Source of the DNA: Rhineura floridana
Taxonomy: Eukaryota; Chordata; Lepidosauria; Squamata; Rhineuridae
Length of the DNA: 64,000 bases
Reading direction: 5' to 3'
NCBI RefSeq assembly: GCF_030035675.1
Contig: NC_084495.1
Coordinates: forward strand, 10,757,001 to 10,821,000
The translations under genes and the position numbers were made by a program. The number at the start of each line of letters is the position of its first letter. Within the stretch, counting starts at the first letter, position 1. This document shows positions 43,430-59,569 of this stretch, one piece after another. Under the pieces are notes generated by a model. The model was not told where the DNA came from, ran no database searches, and was given only the letters and a program-made list of their open reading frames with translations.

Positions 43430-43685
43430 ACCTGTATGTTGTAGGCTATTCAGAAGGCCCCAAAGACCTCTTTTTCAACAGGCCTTCTGGGGATAATGTT
43501 TGTTACCTAGGTGATGGTTTGATTCAATTAGCTTCTCTCCAGTTCTGTGATTTTTCTATAGTCAGCATTTCCAAGTTTTAAATTGTGCATTGTTTTCACC
43601 TTTTGTTTTGCTTGTAAGCTACTTTGGATGGGCATTTGCCCAGAAAAGCAGCCTACAAATATTTCAAATAAATAAAATAATATTG
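43430..43685 (+). repeat. L2-like LINE 3' end
   Basis: gacctctttttcaacaggcc, gtaagctactttggatgggc and the tail caaataaataaaataa. Confidence 0.65.
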
Positions 43686-43964
43686 GGAAAAGTCCAATAT
43701 TTGAAAAGATTGCAATGTTGCTACCATTCAAACACGGTCAGGAAGGAAAATTGATAGTAAGTAATGAAGGCACTATGATCGCCTTATATAAATGAATAAA
43801 CCACTTGCACCTTCAGTGCAGAATGCTGTTCTGTGGAGGACAAGCTACAGTTGCATAGGAGAAGAGGCAGAAGATGGACACAATCCACCCCTGAAGATCT
43901 CCCATGCAAAAGGACAGGTGCATAATTCCTGTTTGCTTATGCAGGGCTCCTACAGGTATATTTC

Positions 43965-44415
43965 ATAGGAATATAGGAAATGGCCTTATACTGAGTTAGT
44001 CCATTGGTCCATCTGCAGTGGCTCTCCAAGACTTCAGGCTCTACCTGGGAGATGCTGGGGGTTGAACCTGGAACCTTCTGTGTGCAAGATATAAAAACTT
44101 AAGAAGAACCTGCTGGATCAAGCCAATGGGCCATCTAGGCCAGTGTCCTGTTCTCACAGTGGCCAACTAGTTGCCCATGGGAAGCCCACAAGCAGGACTT
44201 GAGTGCAAGAGCACTCTCCCCTCCTGTGGCTTCCAGCAGCTGATATTCAGAAGCATACTGCCTCTGCCTATGGAGGCAGATCACAGCCATCATGGCTAGT
44301 AGCCATTGAAAGCCTTGTCCTCCATGGATTTGTCTAATCCTCTTTGAAAGCCATCCAAGTTGGTAGCCATCACTGCCTCTTGTGGATGCCCTACCACTGA
44401 GACATGGCCCTTCGA
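43965..44415 (-). repeat. tRNA-derived SINE interrupted by CR1
   Basis: SINE part 1 ends ggaaccttctgtgtgcaaga; part 2 is gccctaccactgagacatgg. Between them (44090-44391) is a minus CR1 3' fragment (ctggatcaagccaatgggcc ... actgcctcttgtgg). The gat motif at both junctions is the possible TSD. Confidence 0.7.
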
Positions 44416-44439
44416 AGTGGATTGTGTCCATTGGGCTTC

Positions 44440-44960
44440 TTCAGTTTTTTAAAAAAGAGAAGGTAAAAAGAGTGGTGTATCACTGAACACCAAACTCAGG
44501 ATCATCCAGACAATGGTATTTCCAATCTCTATGTATGGATGTGAAAGTTGGACAGTGAAAAAAGTGGACAAGAGAAAAATCAACTCATTTGAAATGTGGT
44601 GTTGGAGGAGAGCTTTGCAGGTACCATGGACTGCGAAAAAGACAAATAATTGGGTGTTAGAACAATTAAACCAGAACTGTCACTAGAAGCTGAAATGATG
44701 AAACTGAGGTTATCATACTTTGGACACATCATGAGAAGACATGATTCACTAGAAAAAACAATAATGCTTGGAAAAACAGAAGGGAGTAGAAAAAGAGGAA
44801 GGCCAAACAAGAGATGGATTGATTCCACAAAGGAAGCCTCAGACCTGAACTTACAAGATCTGAACAGGGTGGTTCACGACAGATGCTCTTGGAGGTCACT
44901 GATTCATAGGGTTGCCATAAGTTGTGATCGACTTGAAGGCACATAACAAAAACAAAAAGA
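44440..44960 (+). repeat. Bov-B (RTE) LINE, end of ORF2 and 3'UTR
   Basis: The plus strand encodes the RTE C-terminal words LRLSYFGHIMRR, TEGSRKRGRPNKRWID and CSWRSLIHRVA, followed by the Bov-B 3' end agttgtgatcgacttgaagg. 5'-truncated. Bov-B is abundant in squamates and its tail is shared with the Sauria and 5S SINEs here, which suggests it mobilised them. Confidence 0.88.
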
Positions 44961-45139
44961 GCTATGATTTATCAATGAAGGCCAACACAATGCAGCCGTG
45001 AGATCAATGGATGACCTTGGGCCAATGTAATCAAACTCACAGGGTTCTCATGAGGATAAAGGACTGGACCATGTATGCCAACTACCTATTTGGGAAGGGA
45101 AATTGGAGGGGCTAGTTTCAATCACTCATCCCCCCCTTT

Positions 45140-45560
45140 TTTGCCACAAACAGCTGAATTACAGGGATTTTTTTCTTTTTTACAAAAGGGGCTATGTACT
45201 TGTCGCAGTGTCTGTTGGCTTGGAGCAAAATGATAAAAAACAAGCACAGAGCGCTTGGTTGTCCTTTCAGTGTTACTTTAAAGGCAGGCTGCTGCACCAG
45301 GCAATACAGGCATTTTAAAAAGGAAAAAGAAATTTAAGACCTCTTAATTAAACTAGAGTTACACTTGACAACCCTGTGCCAATCTAATTTTGCACACGCC
45401 GGTCCTACCATTTGATTGGGCAGTTTTATATTTGTTCTCATTCTCATTTATGTGCACGAAAGAAAATGAAACAAGCTGAATGCAATTTCTCAAATGTCTG
45501 TACAGTATTTTCTTCCCAATATGGCTAAGAAAGGGGGGAGGAATGCACACGGGGCGGGAC
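45140..45560. other. Repeat-free intergenic block, candidate conserved noncoding/UTR
   Basis: About 420 bp of unique-looking DNA with clean motif-like words (tcttaattaaactagag, ccaatctaattttgca) and no repeat. It could be distal PAK3 3'UTR (minus strand) or an enhancer; not decided by sequence alone. Confidence 0.25.
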
Positions 45561-46350
45561 TCTATATTACTCCAGAGGCTGGATGAAGGAAGCCTGAACT
45601 GGGCCATGTCATGTGCGTGTGAGTGGTTTGAACTTTCGATCAGCTGAAGTCTTCCCAACTTCCCCGATCAAAAAGCCTAAGCCCATGATGAGCTGAGCTC
45701 AAACCCATTCTGACATTTGGGCTCGGCTCAGAATAGGCTTGGCCCAGTGCCAGCCATTCCTGATGCAGCTTCTCCCCTTCCCATCCACGTCCCTATTTAC
45801 GAGGGGGCTGTAATGGGAAGGCCTTGCAGCCAGGCCTCCACTAAACCCAATCATTATTGGCATGGCAGTCTCCTGGACAGAAGGACTTGTGGGACATCTT
45901 GTTCGTGGACTCCAACATTCTCACAGGGGTCATGAAGATCAGTGGAACCCATACCTCTGATGGGTCATTGCACCTGCAACATTACTGAAGAAAGCTCGCA
46001 GAAGCATCCTAGCTGCAAGGATCAACGGGAAACACAGTCTTCAGGGATCCTGACATCTTCCATGGATTCTTTCGCCCAGGAAGCCTCTAAATAAACAACA
46101 GTCTAATGGAGATCCCTTCACCACTGTCAGGTAAATATAGGGGGGAAAGATGGGGGTGAGAGAATCCTCTGTTGCACTCCCAGTTGTATTGTCAGGAACA
46201 CAATGAGACCTGACCTTGAAATGGAACTTAATTCAGGCCCAAGTCACATGAAGCCTAACTCATTTGGGATGGCCTCAATCCAAATCAAACCTGGAGGGTG
46301 TGGCAGGTGGCCCATCATTATCTGTAGGCCTTCTAGGGAACTCTAGGTGA
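45561..46350. other. Intergenic DNA, nothing assigned
   Basis: No gene or named repeat recognised; short ORFs only. Confidence 0.4.
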
Positions 46351-46354
46351 CTAC

Positions 46355-46765
46355 GTCCCCACATGAGAACATAAGAAGGTTCCTACCTGGTCAGACCTAA
46401 GGCCCACCTAGTCCAGCATCTTGTTTCTCATAGTGGCCAACCAGACGCCTTCTATGGGAAGCCTGCAAGGAGGACCTGTCCACAACAGCTCTCTCCCTGC
46501 TTGTGCTTCCCAGCATCTAGTATTTTCAGAGGTGAATTGCCTGTGATAGTGGAGGTAGCACACAGCCATCACGGCTGGTAGTCGTTGCTTGCTTTATTCT
46601 CCATAAATCTAACACACACACACCCTTTTAAAGCTATCTGCATGTGTGGCCATTTCTACATCTTGTGGGAGCACATTCTTATCTATTTATTATTAACTAA
46701 CAACAAGAACATTTCATAGTTTAGGCATGTGCTGCATGAATGCATGCTTCCTTTTGTCTGTCCTG
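46355..46765 (-). repeat. CR1-like LINE, 3' part
   Basis: aacataagaaggttcctacc, cagcatcttgtttctcatag, ccatcacggctggtagtcgt and ctgtcctgaatcttccaaca. Confidence 0.75.
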
Positions 46766-47019
46766 AATCTTCCAACATTCTGTGTGCCCCAACATTGAAT
46801 GTGGCCTGAGAGTAGCTTTCTGACACAAATTATTTCGCTGCCTGAAGCAGGCAAGATAGCACACCACTGCTACCCCATCCCATGTATCAAAGCCGATCAG
46901 GCTGGCAACTGAATCTTTCTTCAAGATTGGCAATGGGCAATGCACTTGAGGGCATCGGCGACCCAGGACAGACTGCATGGCACACACACAGTTCCGTCCT
47001 TAAACATCATCACACTCTG

Positions 47020-47210
47020 CCTGTAGTTTCTGTATGGCTGCATACACCTCATACATTTAAAGCAGATATAAAGCCCCTCTCCTTCCAAAGAATCCTGGGA
47101 ACTGCAGTTTCTTATGGGAATCATAGCATGGTGAGAGGTAAACTACAGTTCCCAGGATTGTTGGGATGGGGTGGGGAATGTGTTTTAAATGTGTAGTGTG
47201 TACACAGCCA
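47020..47210. mobile_element. Harbinger-like MITE (family H), partial
   Basis: catacatttaaagcagatat, agaatcctgggaactgcagt and aactacagttcccaggattg. Confidence 0.65.
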
Positions 47211-47428
47211 TCGTATCTAGCCAGCTGCAAAAGAAGGGAAAGGCATGCACCTGGTACTCAGCAAACTCTCAAGCTAAACCTATAAAGACAGTAATACAGG
47301 ATGAAACTGAAATGATATTTTGCATTCAGAATGATAACCTTCCAGATTTGGAGCATTGTCTCATGTAGTGTTTGACTTTTGAAAGATAACAATTTTAAAA
47401 AAAATCTTGATTGAATTTTAAGGTAATA

Positions 47429-47654
47429 CAGTAGGGCACCGCTTACCGGAGCTTCGCATTCCGGCGTTCCGCTAATGCGGCGGCAGGAAATTCCCCTTTT
47501 TAAAGCCGATTTAGTGATTTTACGACACTTTACAACATTTTCGTGTCACTTTTGCGCGACAGCCCCATTATAGTCTATGGGTCCCACTTTATGGCGATTT
47601 CGGCTTTACGGCGGGGCCTGGTCCCTAACCCACCGTATAAGCAGGGCCTTACTG
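47429..47654. mobile_element. Mariner-like MITE
   Basis: Ends CAGTAGGGCACCGCTTA and (reversed) CAGTAAGGCCCTGCTTA are terminal inverted repeats, flanked by TA on both sides (47427-47428 and 47655-47656), the Tc1/mariner target site. The inside is GC- and CpG-rich (cattccggcgttccgctaat), and 226 bp is too short for a transposase. Confidence 0.8.
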
Positions 47655-47989
47655 TAGTGTTAAAATTGCTGAATTTAAAACATAGGGGAGCAATTTAAAC
47701 CAAAGTGAAGCACTTGTATGCCCCACTGATTTCAAACACTTTCTTGACTGTCTCCCATTGAAAACGATGGGAGTCAACAGTATTTCATTCTGTCTGGATC
47801 ATGCCCCAAGTTAATCTCTAAATGGGAGGGAGGGGACATGAGGCCTGCAGGCCTAATTAGGCCTCTCCATTTGGCTCATGAGACCATTTTGGCCAAGTCA
47901 AGTCCACTCCCTTATACCTGACATCATCTAAGATGTCAAGTGTGTGATGTCTATGATGTAAAGACATGGCTGGCTGAAAGTGCCCCAGG

Positions 47990-48192
47990 CACTACGCCTT
48001 GCAAATGCCAGCAATCAGCAAAGTACCGTGCACAGCACTATGGAAAAACAGGACACCTGCTGCCATTGTGACATCAGATGATTGGCAGGTGGGTAGAGCC
48101 ACCCACCGGTCAAACTTGGCCCATAGGAGTGGGGTTGGGGGAGATAAGGATCCAGACAGGGGGATCCAGTTCCCCAACCCTGCTCTAAAGCC
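47990..48192. repeat. Dispersed repeat, related to 56630-56780
   Basis: catcagatgattggcaggtg and ttggcccataggagtgg resemble caggtgactgacagatac / agcccatgaggaa at 56700-56780. Family not recognised. Confidence 0.35.
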
Positions 48193-48194
48193 AA

Positions 48195-49165
48195 CAGCAT
48201 CCATTTCAGTCGGGTTTCAGGCCTGGTTTTGGCACAGAAACAGCCTTGATCACCCTGTATGATGACCTCTGTCTGGAGAGAGACGGGGGAGTGCAACTCC
48301 GTTGATTCTCCTTGATCTCTCAGCAGCTTTCAATACCATTGACGATGGTATCATTCTGGGAAGACTGGCTGAGTTGGGAGTGGGAGGGACTGCATGGCAG
48401 TGGTTCTGCTCCTACTTGGCGGGTCGGCTCCAGAAGGTGGTGCTTGGGGAACATTGCTCGGCACCCTGGACTCTCCAGTATGGGGTTCCACAGGGGTCAG
48501 TTCTGTCCCCCATGCCTCAGTGGCATGGAGTGCCTTCTACCAACTTTGGTTGATGGCCCAGCTACACCCCTATCTGGACAGGGATAACTTGCCTGCAGTT
48601 GGCCATGCTCTGGTAACCTCCAAGTTCGATTACTGCAATGTGCTCTACATGGGGCTGCCTTTGAAGATGGTTCGGAAACTACAGCTTGTGCAACATGCAG
48701 TGGCCAGATTAGTAACAGGGACCAGAGGGTTCAAACCTATAAAACCAATTCTGGCCCGCTTGCATTGGCTGCCTGTATGTTTCCGAGCTCGATTCAAGGT
48801 GCTGGTTTTAACCTATATGAACCCACCCGTACACTACGCTCAACATCCAAGGGTCTCCTCCGGGTGCCTACTTGGAGGGAAGCTGGGAGTGTGGCAACAA
48901 GGGAGAGGGCCTTCTTAGTGGTGGCACCCAAATGATGGAATGATCTCCCTGATGAGGTCTGCCTGGTGCCAACACTGTTATCTTTTTGGCGCCAGGTCAA
49001 GACTTTCCTCTTCTCCCAGGCATTTTAGCATGTGTTTTTAAATTGCTTTTTAAAAATGTGTTTTTAGATTTGTATATTTGTTTTTAATGTTTTTAATTGT
49101 TGTAAACCGCCCAGAGAGCTTTGGCTATGGGGCAGTATACAAATGCAATAAATAAATAAATGGGA
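48195..49165 (+). repeat. L2-like LINE, RT fragment to 3' tail
   Basis: The plus strand encodes reverse-transcriptase words ([25 protein letters not shown]) and then the C-terminal part (VTSKFDYCNVLYMGLPLK, LHWLPVCFRARFKVL). Between them the rest of the RT is deleted (near 48515-48580). It ends with aaaccgcccagagagctttg and (aaat)n. A dead copy. Confidence 0.85.
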
Positions 49166-49384
49166 CAACTGGGAAGATGCGACATCAAAAATGATGACTG
49201 TTCCTGTCTCTGGAAAGGATCAATAAAGACCAAAAATTAAAACCCATTGCCCTCTTCCTTCTCCTCTCTTGGACTACCAGCAACCTCCCAGCCCCTGTAA
49301 AAACAGGCTTAGCACTGCCAACAGCAGCAAGCAAAATCAGCTTGTGGGGCATAGCTGCTACACTAGTTTCCCAGGAGGTGGGCC

Positions 49385-49560
49385 ACCAGTGGCGGCTGAT
49401 GGCTCCATGCCAGTGGAACAGTAGAATCTGCTCCAAGTTTAAGTCCAAACTTTCAAGGAGCTTCAGCACCTTGGACAGCTCCTTGACTAAAGCCCGGAGT
49501 GGATTCCACTGCCCAATGTCACAGAGCCACCAGCTACCCCTATGGGGCGCTGTTGCTTGC
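49385..49560. repeat. Foldback-type dispersed repeat (family F), copy 3
   Basis: gtggcggctgatggctccat, tttcaaggagcttcagcacc, ccttggacagctccttgact and agccaccagctacccc. Confidence 0.55.
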
Positions 49561-50485
49561 CTGGAGGGAGAGGAGAGGTCATGTGGAGGTGCAAACATAC
49601 CAGCAAGAGGGGCAGACTGGCTCTGTCAGTGTGTTTGCACCGCACCATCCTCCCCACCACCTCACCTCACCCTGGAAGCAACTGCAACCCACCTGCTGGG
49701 AAGCTAGCATAAGCAGCTCCACTGCACCCAGCAAGTTGCTTCTAACAGCAAGGCGGACTACCAATTGACAGAAGAAAAAACACCCTGGGTTTCTCCTGTA
49801 CTTTTAAATGCAGGTTGATATACAGAAATCAGGAGGTGAAGCCTTTCACAGCACAGAGATAAGAACAGTGATTAATTGCTAATTTCTGCAGATGGAGCTC
49901 CTCTTAAAAGCCAGGGGAGTAGGAAGAAAGGGCAGTACGATAACTGGAGATTCCAGCAATAAGGATTCCGAACTAGGCTATTTTTGTTTTGTTTTCCCTA
50001 TAGAAAAGAGAACTAGATTTTTCAACTCAGGTTGGATGCAAAACAGCCACACATATGGTTTAATCAAAGCTAGTTTGCTCCTTTAACAAATATTCACAAT
50101 CATTGCTAGGCTTCAGCAATACAAAGTTCAGAGATTCCAGATTCAATGTTTTGCATTATGGGTCAAAGTTCACAACAGGCTTGAGGGGAAGGAGGAGAGA
50201 GAAAACCTCCCATCAAGGTATATATCACTGCATTTTCTGTTCTCTTTGATCCTTAACCAGCCCTCTTCAGTTCTGTTTCCCATGTTGCACAGGAAGCAAT
50301 GTCCAGAAGGCCAACTCCTACAGTAACACAACAGACTGATGGGATTCCTCAGACTCCATATCACCACTCTCTTTCCAGACCCTGTGTTCACTGGGATTGC
50401 AGTAAGGGTGTTTTCAGTTTGCTAGGGGAAAGGACAAAGTCCATTAACTGCATCACAAGGAGCATGGTGCTGAAACTGGATTTCT
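49561..50485. other. Intergenic DNA, nothing assigned
   Basis: No gene or named repeat recognised. Confidence 0.4.
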
Positions 50486-50489
50486 CCTA

Positions 50490-50645
50490 AATCAGGGATG
50501 GAGAACCTGCAGCCCGTCTAGAGGTTGTGGCACTCCCACTCCCTTCAGCTACACAGCCATTGTGATGAACACGGCCAACAGTCATGGATGACGAGAGCTG
50601 TAGTCCAAAAACATCTGCAGGGCCACATGTTCTACATCCCTCTCC
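50490..50645. mobile_element. hAT-like foldback MITE (family B)
   Basis: cagggatggagaacctgcag and ctgcagggccacatgttcta are arms of the same family as 37565-37680. Diverged. Confidence 0.6.
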
Positions 50646-50792
50646 TCGATTCAGTTACACGAATGTTGCATGAGGTTCCCTTCCCAAAGGCAAGACCATT
50701 ATGGATGAATGTGATGGCTGATTATAGCTCACTGCCTTAAGATGCTATCCTGAAATCAAAGGGGCTCTTAGCACCAAGGCTTCAGGAATCTT

Positions 50793-51113
50793 AGGCCCCA
50801 TCGGCACTATACTTTCAAAGCAGTGGTGTACCACTTTCAACTTTCATGGCTTCTCCCAAAGAATCCTGTAAGGAGTCCTGAAAGTTAGGAGAACCCTGTT
50901 GCCCTCACAGAGGTACAGTTCCCAGGATTCCCTAGGAAGAGGGACTGATTGTTAAACCACTCTGGAAATTGTATCTCTGTGATGGGAATAGGGGTTTCCT
51001 AATAACTCTCAGCACCCTTAACAAACAACAGTTCTCAGGATTCTTTAGGGGAAGCCATAACTATTTAAAGTGGTATAATACTGCTTTAATTATATAGTGC
51101 AGATGGGGGCCTT
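50793..51113. mobile_element. Complete Harbinger-like MITE (family H)
   Basis: A 321-bp palindrome with ends ggccccatcggcactatac and (reversed) ggcccccatctgcactata. The base triplet TTA flanks it on both sides, matching the 3-bp TWA target of PIF/Harbinger elements. Five partial copies lie elsewhere in the window. No transposase. Confidence 0.75.
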
Positions 51114-51286
51114 ACATTGGGGACATTGAGTTGCCTTCAGCTCCAGTTCAATGGAAATAAGATGCTCAGCATTATGGAGAAGAGAATGGTCACCAGGCAG
51201 GATGGGTTCTGTTGCCATGTACTCACAGCTGTTGCCTTATACAGACTCAGTTAGAACGTGGTTTTTATGTTTCTAATTTTTGTTTG

Positions 51287-51292
51287 TTTATT
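51287..51292 (-). promoter_or_regulatory. Possible PAK3 poly(A) signal (proximal)
   Basis: TTTATT on plus reads AATAAA on minus, about 720 bp past the PAK3 stop; the stretch between is repeat-poor and could be 3'UTR. Mammalian PAK3 has a much longer 3'UTR, so a distal site is also likely. Weak on sequence alone. Confidence 0.25.
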
Positions 51293-51399
51293 TGGGAGGA
51301 GGGAAAGACTCACCAACACAAAAGCACCAATATTCATGACATTGTCGCCAGGCTGCCCAGGAATGTAATTGCTATCTGTATTCTGTATTTCAAAACATA

Positions 51400-52009
51400 A
51401 ATTCTCAAAGAAGGATGCTGTGATTGATCTGCTCCTTGATTGATTATTAATTTCTCTCTCTTTCTTTCTCTCTCACTCTTTTTCTTTCTTTTTTTTTGGT
51501 TAAATAAAGCAAGCTTCCTTGTGATCTTTCTCATCTCATGACAAGCGAACAGACTGGTGCTTAGCAAACTGTCTGGGTCCTTCAAACAGCCAGAGTGAAA
51601 GAGGACTCAAATTCAGTTTCAAAACCAAACAGAAAAGACTAAGAAGAAAATTAAAAAGGGGGTGGAAAGCTGGTTGGGCCGCCATTCCTGTCCAGGTGAG
51701 TGCAGAGAGTATCCATGCTGTGCCATCGGTGCTCCGGACATAGCCTAAAGAGCAAAGGGGCTTCCGGTCCTGCCTCTGCCTGGCAGGCTCCCGTTGACCT
51801 TAGAAATAAATTAAAGAATTGAAGAGTGGGAAGAAGACACGCGATAGGTTTCTCTTCTGGGGAAAAGGAGCAGAAGACCACTGCCTCCTTCCCCCGTGGA
51901 CTGTGACTGTTGATTTCCACCTGCCTTTCCTCCAGCAGAAGAGTCCAAGGCTCGACATAGTTCTTGTTCAGTCCTGCCGCAAAGTAACAGGCAAGTGCGA
52001 TTCAAAATG
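51400..52009 (-). other. PAK3: Proximal PAK3 3'UTR (inferred)
   Basis: Repeat-poor sequence immediately after the PAK3 stop on the minus strand. A pyrimidine-rich run (51450-51500) is purine-rich in the transcript. Extent not defined by the sequence. Confidence 0.45.
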
Positions 52010-56242
<4,233 letters not shown>

Positions 56243-56429
56243 CTAGAACAATAAAGCAAAGACAACATGTGCACTAGGATACCAAAACAAAGATAATCAG
56301 GGAGCAACACAGAGAAAATTAAGGACAGCAAGGTGTGTTATATCGAATCAAGCGGAGGGGAAGTTCTGTGCCGAGGGCCAAATTAAGCTTGGCAGGGCCA
56401 AATTTGCCCACAAGAACATTTTGGAAACA

Positions 56430-56625
56430 TAGGAAGCTGCCTTACACCGAGTGAGAACATTGGTCCATCTAGCTCAGTACTGCCTACACTGACTGACAGC
56501 AGCTCTCCCAGGTTTCAAGAGGGGTCTCCCCCAGTCCTATCTGGAGATGCCAGCTGGGATTGAACCTGGGGCCTTCTGCACCCAAAGCAGATGCTCTACC
56601 AGTGAGCTGTTGTCCTTCCCATCCC
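56430..56625 (-). repeat. tRNA-derived SINE
   Basis: aacataggaagctgccttac, ggtccatctagctcagtact and ctctaccagtgagctgttgt. Confidence 0.85.
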
Positions 56626-57369
56626 TCCCCGCATCCACAACCATACTCATCTGATCAGTGACTGCTGCAAACCCCGCTTCCTTTGCCCACAGTTTGAAAT
56701 CATCCGACATCATGGTGACATCAGGTGACTGACAGATACGTGGCCCCACCCCCTTTCAAAGTAGCCCATGAGGAAAGGTCTGGTGCCTTCCTGGAGATGA
56801 AACTGGGTCTTTTTGCGTATAACACGGGTGTGCTTTGCCATTGTGCTATGGCCCCATTTTCACACTTGAAAGCCTAACTGGATGTCAAACGGAACAGTTA
56901 AGCACATGCTTAAGTCTCCCCCATTCAAATGGAAGGACCCTTAAAGCTGCTTAATTTCAGCTTCATCGTGCCACATGCATCTCAGGATAAAATCAGGAAA
57001 ACAAATGGCTACATACTAATATGACTGAGTGTTGCTGCAGTCATTATTAATTCAGTTTATATCCTGCCCTTCCTCTCAAAGGAGTCCAGGGTAGCGAATG
57101 CACAACTGATAAGACAATTAAACCATCTAAGAATGGTTCTAATACAGACGCAAACCAGGGAGGATCTTACAAGGTTGTTGAGGAAGGTCTTCAGTAGGTA
57201 CCGAAAAGACAACAAAGGCTGTTACTACAACTATCTCATTACAACCTGGGTACAAATCAGCAAAGTGCCACCTTCACAGCATAGGAAATGCCAGTTTGGA
57301 TGCCATTAACTGCAGTAGAGCAGTAGAGGTGGCATGGGGGAGAACGGACAGAGAACAATACTAAACCTC

Positions 57370-57565
57370 AGAGTAACCCATGAACCTGATTGGCAGGAGA
57401 TTCAGGACAAACCTGAGAAAGAACTTCCTCATGTGGCATTTAACTAATCTATAGAATTTGCTGCCACAAGATGTGCTGATGACCACAGGCTTCCATGGCT
57501 TTAGCAATGGATTAAACCAGTTCCCCAAGGAGAAGGCTATATACGGCGAATAGCCAGGACAGCTA
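57370..57565 (+). repeat. CR1-like LINE fragment
   Basis: ggagattcaggacaaacctg, aagaacttcctcatgtggca, tagaatttgctgccacaaga and aaggctatatacggcgaata. Confidence 0.65.
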
Positions 57566-57741
57566 CATAAAAGGTCCACTTTAAAAGGCAGTGTGAAACT
57601 TGAAATGAGCTGCTCAGGACCAATGGTACAGGGGGCCTATGCCTTCCTTCTCTTCTTGTGAGCTTTCTGTTAAGGTCTGGCTGGCCATCCTGGGAAATAG
57701 GATGCTTCTCCACTATCCCACTTTCCACAGTCTGATCATAA

Positions 57742-58175
57742 AATCATAGAATAGTAGAGTTGGAAGGGGCCTATAAGGCCATCGAGTCCAGCTCCCTGCT
57801 CAATGCAGGAATCCAACTTAAAGCATCCTTGAAGGCCTCCAGTGTTGGAGAGCCCACCACTTCCCTAGGTAATCAGTTCCATTGTTGTACAGCTCTAACA
57901 GTTGGGAAGTTTTTCCTGTTGTTCAGCCAAAATTTGTCTTCCTGTAACTTGAGCCCATTATTCCATGTCCTGCACTCTGGGATGATTGAGAAGAAATCCT
58001 GGCCCTCCTCTCTGTGACAACCTTTCAAGTACTTGAAGAGTGCTATCATATCTCAGTCTTCTCTTCTCCAGGCTAAACATGCCCAGTTCTTTCAGTCTCT
58101 CCTCATAGGGCTTGGTTTCCAGTCCCCTGATCATCCTTCTTGCCCTCCTCTGAACCTGTTTCCAGCAGGGCTCTT
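57742..58175 (-). repeat. CR1 LINE 3' end
   Basis: The run catagaatagtagagttgga through ggtttccagtcccctgatca and tcttgccctcctctgaacct is the reverse of a CR1 3' end, longer than the copy at 4225-4398. Confidence 0.82.
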
Positions 58176-59220
58176 CTTACATTTTTACGCATATCCAAGA
58201 CATATAGGGTTGAATCCAGTGTGAATCCTACCTGAAGTAGGCTCGTTGAAAGGAAGGGACGTTATGTTAGTCATCTCATTAATTTCAAAGGGTTAACTCC
58301 AAACAGGACTGCATACAGACCGTAAGTCTTAAATGCTTTCCTACTGTAAACCTCAGTCATTAGGGCTCAGATGAAGTCTGATGCCGAGTCTCTTGGGCCA
58401 AATACAAAAAGAAAGCCCTAAACCCAAATTCATGAGGATTCAGACAGCAGCAGCAGAGCTGACAAATTGTTTGAAAATTATCATGTGGAGAAGAGAAAAG
58501 AAAAAAATGGAGGAGGAAAAGGAATTAAAAGGAGCAGCTAATAAAACAGTTCTAAGACACAGGATGTCATAGGAGACATCTGACTGCAACAATGTTTTGG
58601 AGAAGTCCCTCCATTACAGTTTTTAATGAGAAAAATGAGCACCAGCCAAGCATAAGACACCCCCACTTATCACTCCCATGATAAGTGCACTGACAGCTAG
58701 AGATGGAGGGCAAAACCATTCATTCTGCATTTTCAGGCAAGTCAGCCTAATTTGCCAGTTCCCAGACTTGCATGTGCATCAGCAATGCAGCTGTCAATCA
58801 GTTGGTGCACTCTTCAAATGCGTACTTTATGAGGGAACGGCATACAAAACAACACACTGTATGGGGAAATACATTGTAAAGCATAAAAAAGTACATTTAG
58901 AGGAATGATGCAAACAAGATGTGTAAAATTTAAATGCAATTTTTGTGCACTTTTATGCACAAAACTTTGGGCGGAGCAAAACTGACATGGAGTTGCATTC
59001 AGCTAAATCTTACTCAGAGTAGATCCATTGAAATTAATGAACCTAAGTTAACCATGTTTTTAACTTTCAATGGGTCTACCCTGAGTAGGACTAGCATTGA
59101 ATACCACCCATGGAAATAGGGTGATCCATCCATTGTTATTCACTCCCTCTCAATCCTGTCCAGTCCCTACTTAGGCTGACCTTTTTCACAAAGCCTTTGA
59201 CTCAGCCCCAAAGCATGACT
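58176..59220. other. PAK3 intron, little assigned
   Basis: 58800-58990 has AT-rich words (acattgtaaagcataaaaaa, gcaatttttgtgcactttta) recalling 55505-55640; the rest is unassigned. Confidence 0.35.
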
Positions 59221-59224
59221 GAAG

Positions 59225-59415
59225 TCACATCCACACTGCACATTTAAAGCAAATGTAATGCACACTTGAAGCACATGGCTTCTCCCAAAGAATCCTGGGA
59301 ACTCTTGTGTACCCCTCACAGAGCTACAATTCCCAGTACCCTTAACAAAATACACTTCCAAGCATCACTTGGGGGAAGCCATGCGCTTTAAATGTGTGGC
59401 GTGGATGTGACCTGA
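59225..59415. mobile_element. Harbinger-like MITE (family H), partial
   Basis: catccacactgcacatttaa, aatcctgggaactcttgtgt and acaattcccagtacccttaa. Confidence 0.65.
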
Positions 59416-59569
59416 AATAAATATCCCCAGTTAAATGGAAAGCATGTGCTAACTTCCATTTGCTCACATTCATTCTTGGCTGCCTTGGACCCCTCCTTCA
59501 GCAGTTCCTTCAAATTTAGACTGCAAGTTCTTCGTAGCAGGGATCTTTCCGCTTATGCACTATGCACAT

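Noticed and set aside
44650-44946. 98-codon plus-strand ORF as a host gene
   Set aside because: It is the C-terminal end of Bov-B ORF2 followed by the Bov-B 3' end.
48302-48918. Overlapping ORFs as a host reverse transcriptase
   Set aside because: They are pieces of an internally deleted L2-like LINE.
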